Of a DNA stretch of 64,000 bases, positions 36,322 to 45,523 are shown in pieces. How positions within the stretch are numbered: the stretch's first letter is position 1; every line of letters begins with the position of its first letter. Source of the stretch: Peptidiphaga gingivicola (GTDB lineage: Bacteria; Actinomycetota; Actinomycetes; Actinomycetales; Actinomycetaceae); the NCBI RefSeq assembly GCF_001652275.1, contig NZ_LVZK01000001.1, forward strand, positions 1 through 64,000. The letters run 5' to 3'. The notes under the pieces were generated by a model. It did no database searches and was not told the origin of the DNA. It worked only from the letters and a program-made list of their open reading frames with translations. A program made the position numbers and the translations under genes.

Positions 36322-37698
36322 ATGGCAGCCAAAGCGGCGTCGCGCACGTTCACGTGCTCCGAATGCGGATGGACCGCCTCGAAATGGGTGGGACGCTGTC
36401 CGCAGTGCCAAGCGTGGGGAACCTTAGAGGAAGGCGGGGCGCCACGCACGCGCACATCCGCCCTCGCTCCGACGAGCCCCGCGACGCCCATCACCGAGGT
36501 CCCCACAACGGCCTCGGTCAAGCAGCCGACGGGAGTGGACGAATTCGACCGCGTCCTGGGAGGCGGCCTCGTCCCCGGGGCGGTCGTCCTGCTCGCGGGA
36601 GAGCCGGGTGTGGGCAAATCCACTTTGCTTCTCGACGTCGCCGCACGCGCAGCCGAGGCGGCGGCCCAGTCCGGCCGAGCCCCGGTGCTCTACGTCTCCG
36701 GCGAAGAGTCGGCCTCCCAGGTCAGGCTCCGCGCCGAGCGCATCGGCGCGCTCCACGATCATCTCCACCTGGCTGCAGAATCCGACCTCGCAACGATTCT
36801 GGGCCACGTGGACTCCGTGCGGCCCAGCCTGCTCGTGGTCGATTCCGTGCAGACTGCGGCCGATTCCCAGATCGAGGGGGCGGCCGGCGGCGTCGCCCAG
36901 GTTCGCGGCGTCACGAGCGCGCTCGTCGCCGACGCCAAAACCCGATCGATGCCGGTGCTGCTCGTCGGGCACGTGACGAAGGAAGGCTCGATCGCCGGCC
37001 CCAGGGTGCTCGAGCATCTCGTCGACGTCGTCTGCCAGTTCGAGGGCGACCGCCACTCGCCCCTGCGCATGGTCCGCGCCGTCAAGAACCGCTACGGCCC
37101 CACCGAAGAGGTCGGCTGTTTCGAGCTGAACGAGGCGGGCATCCGCGGCCTGGCCGACCCTTCGGGGCTCTTCCTGTCCTCGCGCCGCGAGAACGTGCCC
37201 GGCACATGCGTGACGATGGCCCTGGAGGGGCGGCGGCCGATGCCGGTCGAGGTGCAGGCCCTTATCGTTCCAAGCTCCGGGCCTCCAAGGCGGACGACGT
37301 CGGGTTTGGAGTCTTCTCGCGCGGCGATGGCGATCGCCGTTTTGCAATCGCGCCTCGGCCTCGACCTCGACCGCTGCGACGTTTTCCTCTCGACCGTCGG
37401 CGGCGCCCGCTCGGCCGAGCCCGCGACGGACGCCGCAATGGCTCTGGCGCTGGCAAGCGCGCGGCTGAGCAGGCCGCTGACCGCCGGAACCGCAGCGATC
37501 GGCGAGGTCTCGCTCACCGGCGAACTGCGGCCGGTGACGGGGATTCAGCAGCGCCTGGCCGAGGCTCGCAGGCTGGGCTTCGGAGCCGCGATCGTCCCTC
37601 GCGGAACGCGCGAAGCGAACGTCAAGGTCCCCGGCGGCTTGGCGCTGCTCGAATGCGACGACATCCTTGAGGCCGCCGCCCGCGAAGGCCTCGCCTGA
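36322..37698 (+). CDS. radA: DNA repair protein RadA
   Basis: A 458-residue RadA/Sms helicase-like ATPase that promotes branch migration in recombination. In order: zinc finger CSECGWTASKWVGRCPQCQAWGT (residues 12-34), Walker A GEPGVGKST, Walker B LLVVDSVQT, the RadA-specific KNRYG motif, and a C-terminal Lon-like domain with GGARSAEPATDAAMALALAS. All key residues are intact. It starts 17 bases after ktrA and faces the membrane protein gene convergently. Confidence 0.96.
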   Translation: MAAKAASRTFTCSECGWTASKWVGRCPQCQAWGTLEEGGAPRTRTSALAPTSPATPITEVPTTASVKQPTGVDEFDRVLGGGLVPGAVVLLAGEPGVGKSTLLLDVAARAAEAAAQSGRAPVLYVSGEESASQVRLRAERIGALHDHLHLAAESDLATILGHVDSVRPSLLVVDSVQTAADSQIEGAAGGVAQVRGVTSALVADAKTRSMPVLLVGHVTKEGSIAGPRVLEHLVDVVCQFEGDRHSPLRMVRAVKNRYGPTEEVGCFELNEAGIRGLADPSGLFLSSRRENVPGTCVTMALEGRRPMPVEVQALIVPSSGPPRRTTSGLESSRAAMAIAVLQSRLGLDLDRCDVFLSTVGGARSAEPATDAAMALALASARLSRPLTAGTAAIGEVSLTGELRPVTGIQQRLAEARRLGFGAAIVPRGTREANVKVPGGLALLECDDILEAAAREGLA

Positions 37699-37785
37699 GG
37701 CCGGGGGCGCCCTGTCGAGGGCGTCGCTGAGCCTCGGGTGTGTCCGAATTCCCGCCTCACCCGGGCGTCGGACGGCGCCGAAGCC

Positions 37786-39372
37786 CTACCGCCCGGGCGC
37801 AGATGTACTTTGCCCGCCGCCCGGCGCCTGCCCCGGGCCCCCGGAGCTCTGCTGGCCGGGTTGACTCGGATTCTGCCCCGGCGGATTCTGCCCCGAATTC
37901 CCCGGGGTTTGGCCTCCGCCCGCATTCCCGTCCCCGTTCGGCGATTGGCCTTCGCTTGAGCTTTGCCCCGGCTGGCTGCGATTCTGCTGGCCGGGCTGGC
38001 TCGGGTTCTGCTGGCCGGGCTGGCCCTCGCTCGGCGCGGGCGACGTCTGCTCCAGCGCGAAGCTTGCCTGCGCCTTGGCGGCGGCGTTGTCATTCAACTT
38101 CAGCTCGGCCTTGTACGTTCCCGGCTTGGCGCCTTTGGCGGTGTTTCCACAGCCCGATGCGGACGTTCCTCCGTTCCATGTGAGCGAGACGGTCGCGGTG
38201 TAGCCACGGTCGAGCAGCAGCCGCTTGTTCTCCGCGCCGCCGTGGCACGCGGAGATCGAGGCAACCTGGGCAGACCCGCTCGTGACGCTGACGTCAAGGT
38301 TGGACCATCCGACGTCGATGTAGCACGGATGGGACTTGGAGGTGTTGTGGAGCGTCGCCTGAAAGGCCACAGGCCGCCCGGCGGGGCCGCCTTTCGTCGT
38401 CAGCGTCGTCTGCACCAACTCAGATGTGCACTTCACCGGCTTGTAATCGTTGGTCGGAACCTTCGTGACGGTCTCGTCCTGCTCGCTGATTCTGGCGAGA
38501 ACGAATCTCATGCCGACGACCACCACGACGACGAGGACGGCGACGAGAGCCCCGAAGCCAAGGCGGTGATTGATCCTGGCTCTGCGCTCCCTCTCGGCGG
38601 CAGCTCGGGAGCGGGCTCGGGCGGCGGCGCTGGGTCTGCTCCGCGGCTGCTGCCGCCTGGCGGGCACGCCCTGCACCCCCGCTCTTCCCTGAGCCCCGGC
38701 TTTTCCGTGCGTCGCTTTTCCCTGCGTCCCGGCTCTCCCGGGCCGGGCCCCCTGACGTTTCCCGGAGCCGCGGGGCTCGCTGGACGGGTGCGCGCGGCGC
38801 GGGCCGTGCCGCTGCCCTGCGGCGTGCGGAGACGCTGCCGGGCGTTTGCCCTGGCCTCCTCCCCTGGAAGGGGCTTCTCGGCCTTCCGGCTGCGGGTCTT
38901 TTCCCTTGCCGGCCTGTCGCTCCGCGGCAGCCCGAGCGCCTCGCGCGCCTTCGGGCCGTGCCTTCCGGGCGACGTCGTTTCGGCGCGCGCGATCGCCGTG
39001 GTCGGTTCCGCGCGCACCGCCGAGGTTGCGGGGCGAGGTGCGCGCGCGTGATCCCGAGCCGCCCGAATGCGCCGAGCCGGAGTGCGCGCGTCCCGCGTGG
39101 CCGGAGCGTGCGGCGTCGGGGCGCTTGGACGAACCTCCCCTGGGCGCCGGACGGCGCCCGCCGTCGGAGGAGGCTTTGCCCTCCTCGAAGCTCGAGGCGT
39201 CGGAGGCGTTCGCGCGTTTGGATCCACCCGCGTGGCCTGGGATCGCTCCCCTGCCAGAGCCGCCGATGCGACCGGAGCCTTCGTCGCTGCGGCCCGGGCG
39301 CGCCGCGCCCAAACGCGGGCCCTTCCAGCGGTTGCGTCCGTCGCCGCGGCGTTTTCTGGGATCGCTTTTCAC
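37786..39372 (-). CDS. large disordered membrane protein, unknown
   Basis: A 528-residue protein in three parts. Residues 1-275 are basic and disordered (Arg/Gly/Ser/Ala-rich, cytoplasmic). One membrane helix follows at about 284-303 (GFGALVAVLVVVVVVGMRFV). The extracytoplasmic part holds a ~130-residue domain with four cysteines that could form two disulfides, then a Pro/Gln/Ser/Gly-rich tail with repeats of QNPSQPGQ type. I do not recognise a family. It lies convergent to radA and back-to-back with mutY. The C-terminal repeats suggest a surface or wall-spanning segment. Confidence 0.65.
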   Translation of the reverse strand: MKSDPRKRRGDGRNRWKGPRLGAARPGRSDEGSGRIGGSGRGAIPGHAGGSKRANASDASSFEEGKASSDGGRRPAPRGGSSKRPDAARSGHAGRAHSGSAHSGGSGSRARTSPRNLGGARGTDHGDRARRNDVARKARPEGARGARAAAERQAGKGKDPQPEGREAPSRGGGQGKRPAASPHAAGQRHGPRRAHPSSEPRGSGKRQGARPGRAGTQGKATHGKAGAQGRAGVQGVPARRQQPRSRPSAAARARSRAAAERERRARINHRLGFGALVAVLVVVVVVGMRFVLARISEQDETVTKVPTNDYKPVKCTSELVQTTLTTKGGPAGRPVAFQATLHNTSKSHPCYIDVGWSNLDVSVTSGSAQVASISACHGGAENKRLLLDRGYTATVSLTWNGGTSASGCGNTAKGAKPGTYKAELKLNDNAAAKAQASFALEQTSPAPSEGQPGQQNPSQPGQQNRSQPGQSSSEGQSPNGDGNAGGGQTPGNSGQNPPGQNPSQPGQQSSGGPGQAPGGGQSTSAPGR

Positions 39373-39420
39373 GCGACCACGCTATCACCGGGAGCGCAAA
39401 ACCTCGCGTCGACGCTTCGA

Positions 39421-40299
39421 ATGGGGCACACTTGGCCCGTGTTCTTTCGCCTTTTGCGCTGGTACGCCGCGAACTCCCGTCCGCTTCCGTGGCGCGAGCC
39501 GACGACGTCGGCGTGGGCCGTGCTCGTCTGCGAGGTCATGAGCCAGCAAACTCCCGTGGCCAGGGTCATGCCCTCGTGGCACGAGTGGATGGAACGCTGG
39601 CCGGAGCCGGCCGACCTCGCGGCGGCTTCGCCCGCCGAGGTCATCTTGGCCTGGGGCAATCTCGGCTACCCGCGTCGCGCCCTCCGACTGCGGGAGTGCG
39701 CGGCCGCCGTGGCCGCCGACTGGAACGGCGTCCTGCCCTCTTCCCGCGACGATCTCCTCACGTTGCCGGGAATCGGGCCCTACACGGCTGATGCGATCAT
39801 CGCCTTCTCTTACCACAAACGATCCGTGGTTCTGGACACGAACACCCGGCGAGTCCTGTGCAGGCTGTACGGAACCGCGGCTCCGCCTTCTCATCTGCGC
39901 AAGGACGAAATCGCGCGGGCCGACGCAATGGTCCCCCTCGAAGACGACCTGGCCTGGCAGTGGAACGCAGCGCTCATGGAGCTCGGCGCACTCGTGTGCA
40001 CCGCGAAGAATCCGGCGTGCCAGGAGTGTCCGCTCCGCCCCGACTGCGCCTGGTTCGCCGCCGGCAAACCGGAAAGCGGCACGCCTCGCCGAGTACAGAG
40101 ATTCACGGGAACCCACCGCGAGGCCCGGGGAAAGATCATGGCGGTTCTCAGGGGCGCCAAATCGCCGGTCTCGCGCGACGAGCTGGTCGCCGCGGCCTCG
40201 CTCGCGCCTTCGCGCTTTGACCCTGCGCTGGACTCCCTGCTTGACGACGGTCTCGCCTGCCTACGCTCCGGCGGCTACGCCCTTCCCGGAGAGCTCTAG
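39421..40299 (+). CDS. mutY: A/G-specific adenine glycosylase
   Basis: A 292-residue base-excision repair enzyme that removes adenine opposite 8-oxoguanine. Key features: catalytic Glu in CEVMSQQTPVARV, the helix-hairpin-helix LLTLPGIGPYTADAI, catalytic Asp in VVLDTNTRRV, and the [4Fe-4S] ligands in CTAKNPACQECPLRPDC. The C-terminal 8-oxoG-recognising domain is absent or reduced to ~60 residues, as in many actinobacterial MutY proteins. ATG at 39421; the open frame runs upstream through the antisense of the neighbouring gene. Confidence 0.94.
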   Translation: MGHTWPVFFRLLRWYAANSRPLPWREPTTSAWAVLVCEVMSQQTPVARVMPSWHEWMERWPEPADLAAASPAEVILAWGNLGYPRRALRLRECAAAVAADWNGVLPSSRDDLLTLPGIGPYTADAIIAFSYHKRSVVLDTNTRRVLCRLYGTAAPPSHLRKDEIARADAMVPLEDDLAWQWNAALMELGALVCTAKNPACQECPLRPDCAWFAAGKPESGTPRRVQRFTGTHREARGKIMAVLRGAKSPVSRDELVAAASLAPSRFDPALDSLLDDGLACLRSGGYALPGEL

Positions 40300-40438
40300 C
40301 CCGCGCGCACGTCTGCCTCGCGAGACGAGGCCCGTCCCGCGCTGAAGCCTCGCGCAAAGCGCCTTGCCTCGCGCAACGCCCGGCTGCCGCACCGGAATCG
40401 GAGGCCAGCCAGGCTCAGGATCGAATCGGGCCCGGCGC

Positions 40439-40529
40439 CGAACCGGACTCAGAACCGCGCCGCAGTCTCAGCATCGAACCGGACTCAGAACCGCGCCGCA
40501 GTCTCAGCATCGAACCGGACTCAAAATCG
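40439..40529. repeat. 36-bp tandem repeat, 2.5 copies
   Basis: A unit starting CGAACCGGACTCAGAACC occurs at 40439-40474 and 40475-40510, identical, with a partial third copy from 40511. The array stops a few bases before the stop codon of the SorC-type regulator, in the 235-base convergent gap after mutY. No hairpin terminator is evident within it. Confidence 0.9.
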
Positions 40530-40534
40530 AGCCG

Positions 40535-41548
40535 TCAGCTCCAGGCTCCGTAGTCGGACTCCGCCTTGCCTCCCTTTTCGACTTCGAGCAGGGCGGCGGC
40601 GCATTCGTCGTCGACCACCAGGTCCGTCACCGCGCCTGAACGCAGCACGGCGGCCAAGGCGGGCGCCTTCGCCGCCCCGGCGACGGCGCAGATCCTCCGC
40701 GGGATTCTGGCCAGCTCCGCGGGCGTCGGCCCGGTCGCGCGGGTGTTGATCTCGATGTCTTCGTACGTGCCGTCCGCGCGGAGGAGGACCGTGCACACGT
40801 CGCCGACCACTCCGTCGCGCCGCAGCTCCGTCACTTCCTCCGGCGAAAGGTAGCCGCCGGCGTAGACGTGCGAGGGAAGAGGCGACGTGAAGGAGCCGAC
40901 GCCGAACACGGCGACGTCGGCGTTGCGCCCGATGTCCCTGACCACCTGGATGGAGCGTTCGCGCCACATGAGGTCCCTGGTCTCCGCGTAGTCGAAGAAG
41001 GCGGGAACGGGGAAAGGAAAGGCCTTCGCGCCGAAGGCCCGCGTGAAGTTGCCGAGTATCTCGCCCACGTAGGGAAGGCCCGTCGTCGTGGGATTGGCCG
41101 CGCCGTTGAGCTGGACTATCGTCACGCCGGACATGCGCTTGGGCATGAGCCGCTCGGAGATCGTCGAGACGGTGGTTCCCCAGGCGATGCCCACCATCAT
41201 CTTGTCTTCTATGACGTCGCCGACGAGGTTCCCCGCCACGCCTGCCACTCGTTCGAGCCGTCGGATTTCCGTAGTGGCTCCCGGCACCTGTACCACGGTG
41301 ACGTCGACGTCGTAGAGGTCCTCGATGCGGCGGGAGAGGGAGTCACGGGGCTCTTCGGGTGCGTGAAGGGAGATGCGGACCAGGCCCTCGTCGCGCGCTG
41401 AAGCGATCAGGCGTGAAACAGTCGACCGCGATATGCCGAGCTTGTTGGCTATCGCCTCCATGGTCTGTTGCTCGACGAAGTACAGGACTGCCGCTTCGTA
41501 AGCGAGATTGCGTCGTTCAGATCTTGTTGCCACACCCCCATTGTGCAC
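40535..41548 (-). CDS. SorC/DeoR-type sugar-binding transcriptional regulator
   Basis: A 337-residue regulator. An N-terminal helix-turn-helix (TMEAIANKLGISRSTVSRLIASARDEGLV) is followed by a SorC-type sugar-phosphate-binding domain with GIAWGTTVSTI, PYVGEILGNFTRAFG, and VFGVGSFTSPLPSHVYAGGYLSPEEV. It is transcribed divergently from glpD, so it most likely controls glycerol use and responds to a phosphorylated sugar or glycerol phosphate. The start is uncertain: a GTG at 41548 or one five codons later. Confidence 0.88.
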   Translation of the reverse strand: MHNGGVATRSERRNLAYEAAVLYFVEQQTMEAIANKLGISRSTVSRLIASARDEGLVRISLHAPEEPRDSLSRRIEDLYDVDVTVVQVPGATTEIRRLERVAGVAGNLVGDVIEDKMMVGIAWGTTVSTISERLMPKRMSGVTIVQLNGAANPTTTGLPYVGEILGNFTRAFGAKAFPFPVPAFFDYAETRDLMWRERSIQVVRDIGRNADVAVFGVGSFTSPLPSHVYAGGYLSPEEVTELRRDGVVGDVCTVLLRADGTYEDIEINTRATGPTPAELARIPRRICAVAGAAKAPALAAVLRSGAVTDLVVDDECAAALLEVEKGGKAESDYGAWS

Positions 41549-41784
41549 GATATTTCAAAGTCAATCCAACCAAAATAGTCAATTCTCCCGAATATGGCGA
41601 GATGCATTCCACTTAAATTGCCGCTTGACTTATGCGTCGAATAGTGCAGATGCTCAACATACAGCCCTCGTTTTGCACACATGGCCATTTCTTCGTTCTT
41701 TGCACGTTTCTTGAGAAGATAGATAAAGGGTGGGTTGTATCGACAACCTACGAATCTGCATACACGTCAACGAGGAGTGAACAC
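41549..41784 (+). promoter_or_regulatory. AT-rich divergent control region with inverted repeat, glpD promoter
   Basis: The 236-base gap between the SorC-type regulator and glpD is much richer in AT than its surroundings. TTGCAC (41699-41704) with ATAAAG near 41722 has the spacing of a vegetative promoter facing glpD. GGTTGT-ATCG-ACAACC at 41733-41748 is a perfect 6-base inverted repeat just downstream, a good operator candidate for the adjacent regulator. A strong GAGGAGTGAACAC precedes the glpD ATG. Confidence 0.45.
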
Positions 41785-43533
41785 ATGCCAAATTCCCACC
41801 TTTCAGCAGCAAGCCGCCAGCGCGCACTGGAGTCGATGTCATCGGACGGCGTCGACGTCCTCGTCGTCGGAGGAGGCGTGACCGGAGCGGGCATCGCCTT
41901 GGACGCCGTCACTCGCGGCCTGCGCGTGGGCATCGTCGAGGCGCAGGACTGGGCTTCGGGAACGTCGTCGCGCTCCTCGAAACTCGTCCACGGCGGTCTG
42001 CGCTACCTCTACCAGCTCAACTTCGCGCTCGTCGCCGAGTCTCTCCGAGAGCGCGGCCTCCTCCTGACGGAGACGGCTCCGCATCTGGTCAAGGCCCAGC
42101 CTTTCCTGTGGCCTCTGAAGATGCCGGTCATCGAGCGCATGTATTCGGCCGTCGGCGTTGGAATGTACGACACGATCGCCCAGTTCGCCCATCGCGGCTC
42201 GGTGCCGATCCAGCGCCACCACACCCGCAAGGGCTCGCTTAAGCTCGCCCCCGCTCTCAAGAAGGATTCGCTCACCGGTTCGATCGTCTACTACGACGCC
42301 AGGGTCGACGACGCGCGCCTGGTCGTCACACTCGTCCGTTCGGCGGTGCGCCACGGCGCCCTCGCGGCCAACCGCGTGCAGGTGACCGAGATGCTCAAGG
42401 ACGCGGCCGGCCGAGTCACCGCCGCCAAGCTCCTCGACCTTGAGACCAACCGGGAGTACGAGGTGTCGACGGGCGCAATCATCAACGCCACGGGCGTGTG
42501 GACGGAGAAGACCCAGTCCCTCGCCGGGACGACGGGCGGACTGAAGGTCCTCGCCTCGAAGGGCATCCACATCGTCGTGCCCAAGGAGAAGATCAACTCG
42601 AAGGTGGGAATCTTCCTGCGCACCGAGAAGTCGGTCCTCTTCATCATCCCCTGGAAGCGCTACTGGGTGATCGGCACCACGGACACCGCCTACCACGAGA
42701 ATCGCCGCGAGCCCGTGGCCGACCTCGAGGACATCGACTACGTTTTGGAGCAGGCGAACTCCGTGCTCGCCAAACCGCTGACGCACGACGACATCATCGG
42801 CACCTTCGCGGGCCTGCGCCCGCTTTTGCAGCCGGGAACGCTCGACGGCGACGAGTCGAAGTCGACGCAGGTTTCGCGCGAGCACACAGTGACGGAGGCC
42901 GCCCCGGGCCTGACGGTCATCGCCGGAGGCAAGCTGACCTCTTACCGCCAGATGGCCGAGGACGCCGTCGACTTCACGATCGGCAAGGACAAGGCCAAGC
43001 AGACCCCCTCGGTCACGAAGAAGACTCCGCTGGAGGGCGCCGCCGGATACCACTCGATGTGGAGCCGCCGCGCCGCGATCGCGCGAGAGAGCGGGCTGAG
43101 CATCGACCATGTCGAAGATCTGCTCGACCGTTACGGTTCGGACATCGACTTGCTTCTCGACATGATCGAGGAGCGTCCCGACCTGGGGAACGAGCTCAAG
43201 GGAGCCCCCGAGTACCTGCGCGCCGAGATCGCCTTCGGCGTGAGCCACGAAGGGGCCCTCCACCTCGAGGACCTTCTCGCACGGCGCACCAGGCTCACTT
43301 ATGAGCACGCCGACCGCGGGCTCTCCGTCGCCGAAGAGGTCGCGACCCTCGCGGGCGAGCTGCTCGGGTGGGACGAGGCCAAGAAAGAAGCCGAGCTCGC
43401 CTCGTACCGCTCGAGGTGCGAAGCCGAGGCCGCCGCTCAGAAGATCGCGAGCGAGGCGGAGGCTCAGAAAGTCCGCGAACAGGCGGAGGAAGTCACGGCT
43501 TTCCTCGACGTCGCGCCCGAGATCCAAGGCTGA
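41785..43533 (+). CDS. glpD: glycerol-3-phosphate dehydrogenase (aerobic, FAD)
   Basis: A 582-residue membrane-associated flavoenzyme that oxidises glycerol 3-phosphate to DHAP and feeds electrons into the quinone pool. FAD motif DVLVVGGGVTGAGIALDAVTRG; substrate-binding region SSRSSKLVHGGLRYL; RYWVIGTTDTAYH; and GGKLTSYRQMAEDAVD near the C-terminal domain. The last ~40 residues are an Ala/Glu-rich coiled-coil-like extension. ATG at 41785, chosen by the strong upstream site. Its electrons enter the same menaquinone pool made by the men genes here. Confidence 0.94.
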   Translation: MPNSHLSAASRQRALESMSSDGVDVLVVGGGVTGAGIALDAVTRGLRVGIVEAQDWASGTSSRSSKLVHGGLRYLYQLNFALVAESLRERGLLLTETAPHLVKAQPFLWPLKMPVIERMYSAVGVGMYDTIAQFAHRGSVPIQRHHTRKGSLKLAPALKKDSLTGSIVYYDARVDDARLVVTLVRSAVRHGALAANRVQVTEMLKDAAGRVTAAKLLDLETNREYEVSTGAIINATGVWTEKTQSLAGTTGGLKVLASKGIHIVVPKEKINSKVGIFLRTEKSVLFIIPWKRYWVIGTTDTAYHENRREPVADLEDIDYVLEQANSVLAKPLTHDDIIGTFAGLRPLLQPGTLDGDESKSTQVSREHTVTEAAPGLTVIAGGKLTSYRQMAEDAVDFTIGKDKAKQTPSVTKKTPLEGAAGYHSMWSRRAAIARESGLSIDHVEDLLDRYGSDIDLLLDMIEERPDLGNELKGAPEYLRAEIAFGVSHEGALHLEDLLARRTRLTYEHADRGLSVAEEVATLAGELLGWDEAKKEAELASYRSRCEAEAAAQKIASEAEAQKVREQAEEVTAFLDVAPEIQG

Positions 43534-43550
43534 TCCGGGCTTCCCCACTG

Positions 43551-43576
43551 CCGCGGGGGCCGTTCGGCCCCCGCGG
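43551..43576 (+). other. perfect 12-bp hairpin between glpD and glpK
   Basis: CCGCGGGGGCCG and CGGCCCCCGCGG separated by TT form a perfect inverted repeat 17 bases after the glpD stop. No uridine tract follows, and glpK begins 27 bases on with a good ribosome binding site, so a differential-stability or partial-attenuation hairpin is more likely than full termination. Confidence 0.7.
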
Positions 43577-43602
43577 ACTCACCTAGAAAGGAACAGTTAA
43601 AG

Positions 43603-45129
43603 ATGACTGATACCGAACGGAAGTACGTCCTGGCGATCGACCAGGGTACGACGTCGTCCAGGACGATCCTCTTCAATCACGCGGGGGAGGTCGTTTCCGT
43701 CGGTCAGCTAGAGCACGAGCAGATCTTCCCCCACGCGGGGTGGGTCGAGCACGACCCAAACGAAATTTGGGACAACGTCCGCCAGACGATCGGTATGGCT
43801 TTGGGCAGCGCAGAGGCCAACCACCACGAAGTCGCAGCGGTCGGCGTCACCAACCAGCGCGAGACGACGATCATTTGGGACCGCGCAACAGGCAAGCCGG
43901 TCTACAACGCCATCGTTTGGCAGGACACCCGTTCCCAGGACCTCGTCGATCGGCTCGCGGCCGACGGCGGCCCCGACCGGTTCCGTTCGATCGTGGGCGA
44001 GACGCTTTCGACCTACGCCTCGATCACGAAAATCATGTGGATCCTCGAAAACGTCCCAGGCGTGCGTGAGCGGGCCGAGCGCGGGGAACTGGCCTTCGGA
44101 AACCCCGACACATGGCTCATCTGGAACATTACGGGCGGCACCGAGGGCGGCGTCCACGTCACCGACGTGACGAACGCTTCCCGCACGATGCTCATGGACC
44201 TGCGGACCTTGCAATGGCGCGAGGACATCTGCGAGATCGCGGGCATTCCGATGTCGCTCCTTCCCGAGATCCGCTCCTCCTCCGAGGTTTACGGATACGG
44301 ACGCCAAACCGGCCTGCTTCCGGGCAAGCCGATCGCCGGCGACCTGGGCGACCAGCAGGCGGCGACCTTCGGCCAGGCATGCTTCCAGCCCGGCATGGCG
44401 AAAAACACCTACGGAACCGGCTGCTTCATGCTTATGAACACCGGGACCGAGCCTCAGCTTTCGGACAACGGGCTCATCACCACCGTCTGCTACAAAATCG
44501 GCGACAAGCCCACCGTGTACGCCCTCGAAGGCTCTATCGCGGTGTCCGGCTCGCTCATCCAGTGGCTGCGCGACAATCTGGAGATCATCGCCACGGCCCC
44601 CGAGGTGGAGGCTCTGGCCGCCAGCGTGGACGACAACGGCGGGGTGTACTTCGTGCCGGCGTTCTCCGGTCTGTTCGCCCCGCACTGGCGCGGCGACGCG
44701 CGTGGAGCGATCGTCGGCATGACGCGTTACAACACGAAGGCGCACATTGCCCGCGCGGCTTTGGAGTCGACGGCCTTCCAGACGCGCGAGGTCCTCGACG
44801 CCATGGAGGCCGATTCGAAGGTCAAGCTGGAACAGCTGAGGGTCGACGGCGGCATGACCGCCAACAGTCTGCTCATGCAGTTCCAGGCCGACATCCTCGA
44901 CACGGAGGTGGTGCTCCCGGTGGTCGCGGAGACGACGGCCCTCGGCGCGGCCTATGCGGCGGGCATCGCCGTCGGCTTCTGGTCCGGAGAGGAGGACGTT
45001 GTCGCCAATTGGGCCGAGGCCAAGCGTTGGAAGCCCGAAATGGAGCCGGCTGAGCGCGAGCGTCAGCTCCGCCAGTGGAAGAAGGCGATATCGAAGACCC
45101 TCGACTGGGTCGACGACGACGTCAAGTGA
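43603..45129 (+). CDS. glpK: glycerol kinase
   Basis: A 508-residue FGGY-family kinase that phosphorylates glycerol to glycerol 3-phosphate. Clear motifs: [14 protein letters not shown] (phosphate loop), [61 protein letters not shown], and [21 protein letters not shown]. All are typical for GlpK and full length. The AGAAAGGAACAGTTAAAG leader before the ATG is a strong site. No glycerol facilitator gene is adjacent. Confidence 0.96.
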   Translation: MTDTERKYVLAIDQGTTSSRTILFNHAGEVVSVGQLEHEQIFPHAGWVEHDPNEIWDNVRQTIGMALGSAEANHHEVAAVGVTNQRETTIIWDRATGKPVYNAIVWQDTRSQDLVDRLAADGGPDRFRSIVGETLSTYASITKIMWILENVPGVRERAERGELAFGNPDTWLIWNITGGTEGGVHVTDVTNASRTMLMDLRTLQWREDICEIAGIPMSLLPEIRSSSEVYGYGRQTGLLPGKPIAGDLGDQQAATFGQACFQPGMAKNTYGTGCFMLMNTGTEPQLSDNGLITTVCYKIGDKPTVYALEGSIAVSGSLIQWLRDNLEIIATAPEVEALAASVDDNGGVYFVPAFSGLFAPHWRGDARGAIVGMTRYNTKAHIARAALESTAFQTREVLDAMEADSKVKLEQLRVDGGMTANSLLMQFQADILDTEVVLPVVAETTALGAAYAAGIAVGFWSGEEDVVANWAEAKRWKPEMEPAERERQLRQWKKAISKTLDWVDDDVK

Positions 45130-45523
45130 CCGGCGGGCGACGTCGGCAAACTTCGGCGCCATGCGGAAAACAGCTGGTCTGCGAGGGGCTGCCCCTTTGG
45201 GTGCGCATCGCAAACGACCGGCCGGTGGGTTGCCGCTCTCTTCGCATGCATCTCGCAAACGACCGGCCGACAACCGCGCTACGCGGATGGCTGACAGACT
45301 CGGGCCGCTCTCGAGTTGTCACGACCAGGCCCAGCCGTGGTAGCTTGGGCTAGCTGAATCGAAGTTCGGCGTCGCCGAGAACCGGTTCGGACACATTGAA
45401 GCTCCCGGAGCCTCCTGCCATAGGGCGTCAGACGGACAACGCCAAAGGAGGCTCCGGGTACCTTTTGCCAAGAGCAAGCTCAGTGCACAGCGCCTGACCA
45501 GACGCGCCTGGATTTAGCCGGGG
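45130..45523. other. intergenic region after glpK with a 17-bp direct repeat
   Basis: 394 bases without a supported gene. TCGCAAACGACCGGCCG occurs exactly twice, at 45208-45224 and 45253-45269. The region ends with the bidirectional terminator listed separately. It forms the border between glycerol genes and the lanthipeptide cluster. Confidence 0.6.
45404..45458. terminator. bidirectional terminator closing glpK and the lanthipeptide transporter operon
   Basis: CCCGGAGCCTCCT (45404-45416) pairs perfectly with AGGAGGCTCCGGG (45446-45458), and an inner GGCGT/ACGCC pairing strengthens it. CTTTT follows on the plus strand. It lies between convergent transcription units. Confidence 0.85.

Noticed and set aside
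40439-40529. CRISPR array
   Set aside because: The 36-bp units are directly adjacent without spacers, and no cas genes are present. No other array-like repeat-spacer pattern was seen in the window.
41839-45273. Minus-strand open frames of 569 and 521 codons opposite glpD and glpK
   Set aside because: The sense strand encodes complete, motif-bearing GlpD and GlpK; the antisense frames arise from codon bias.
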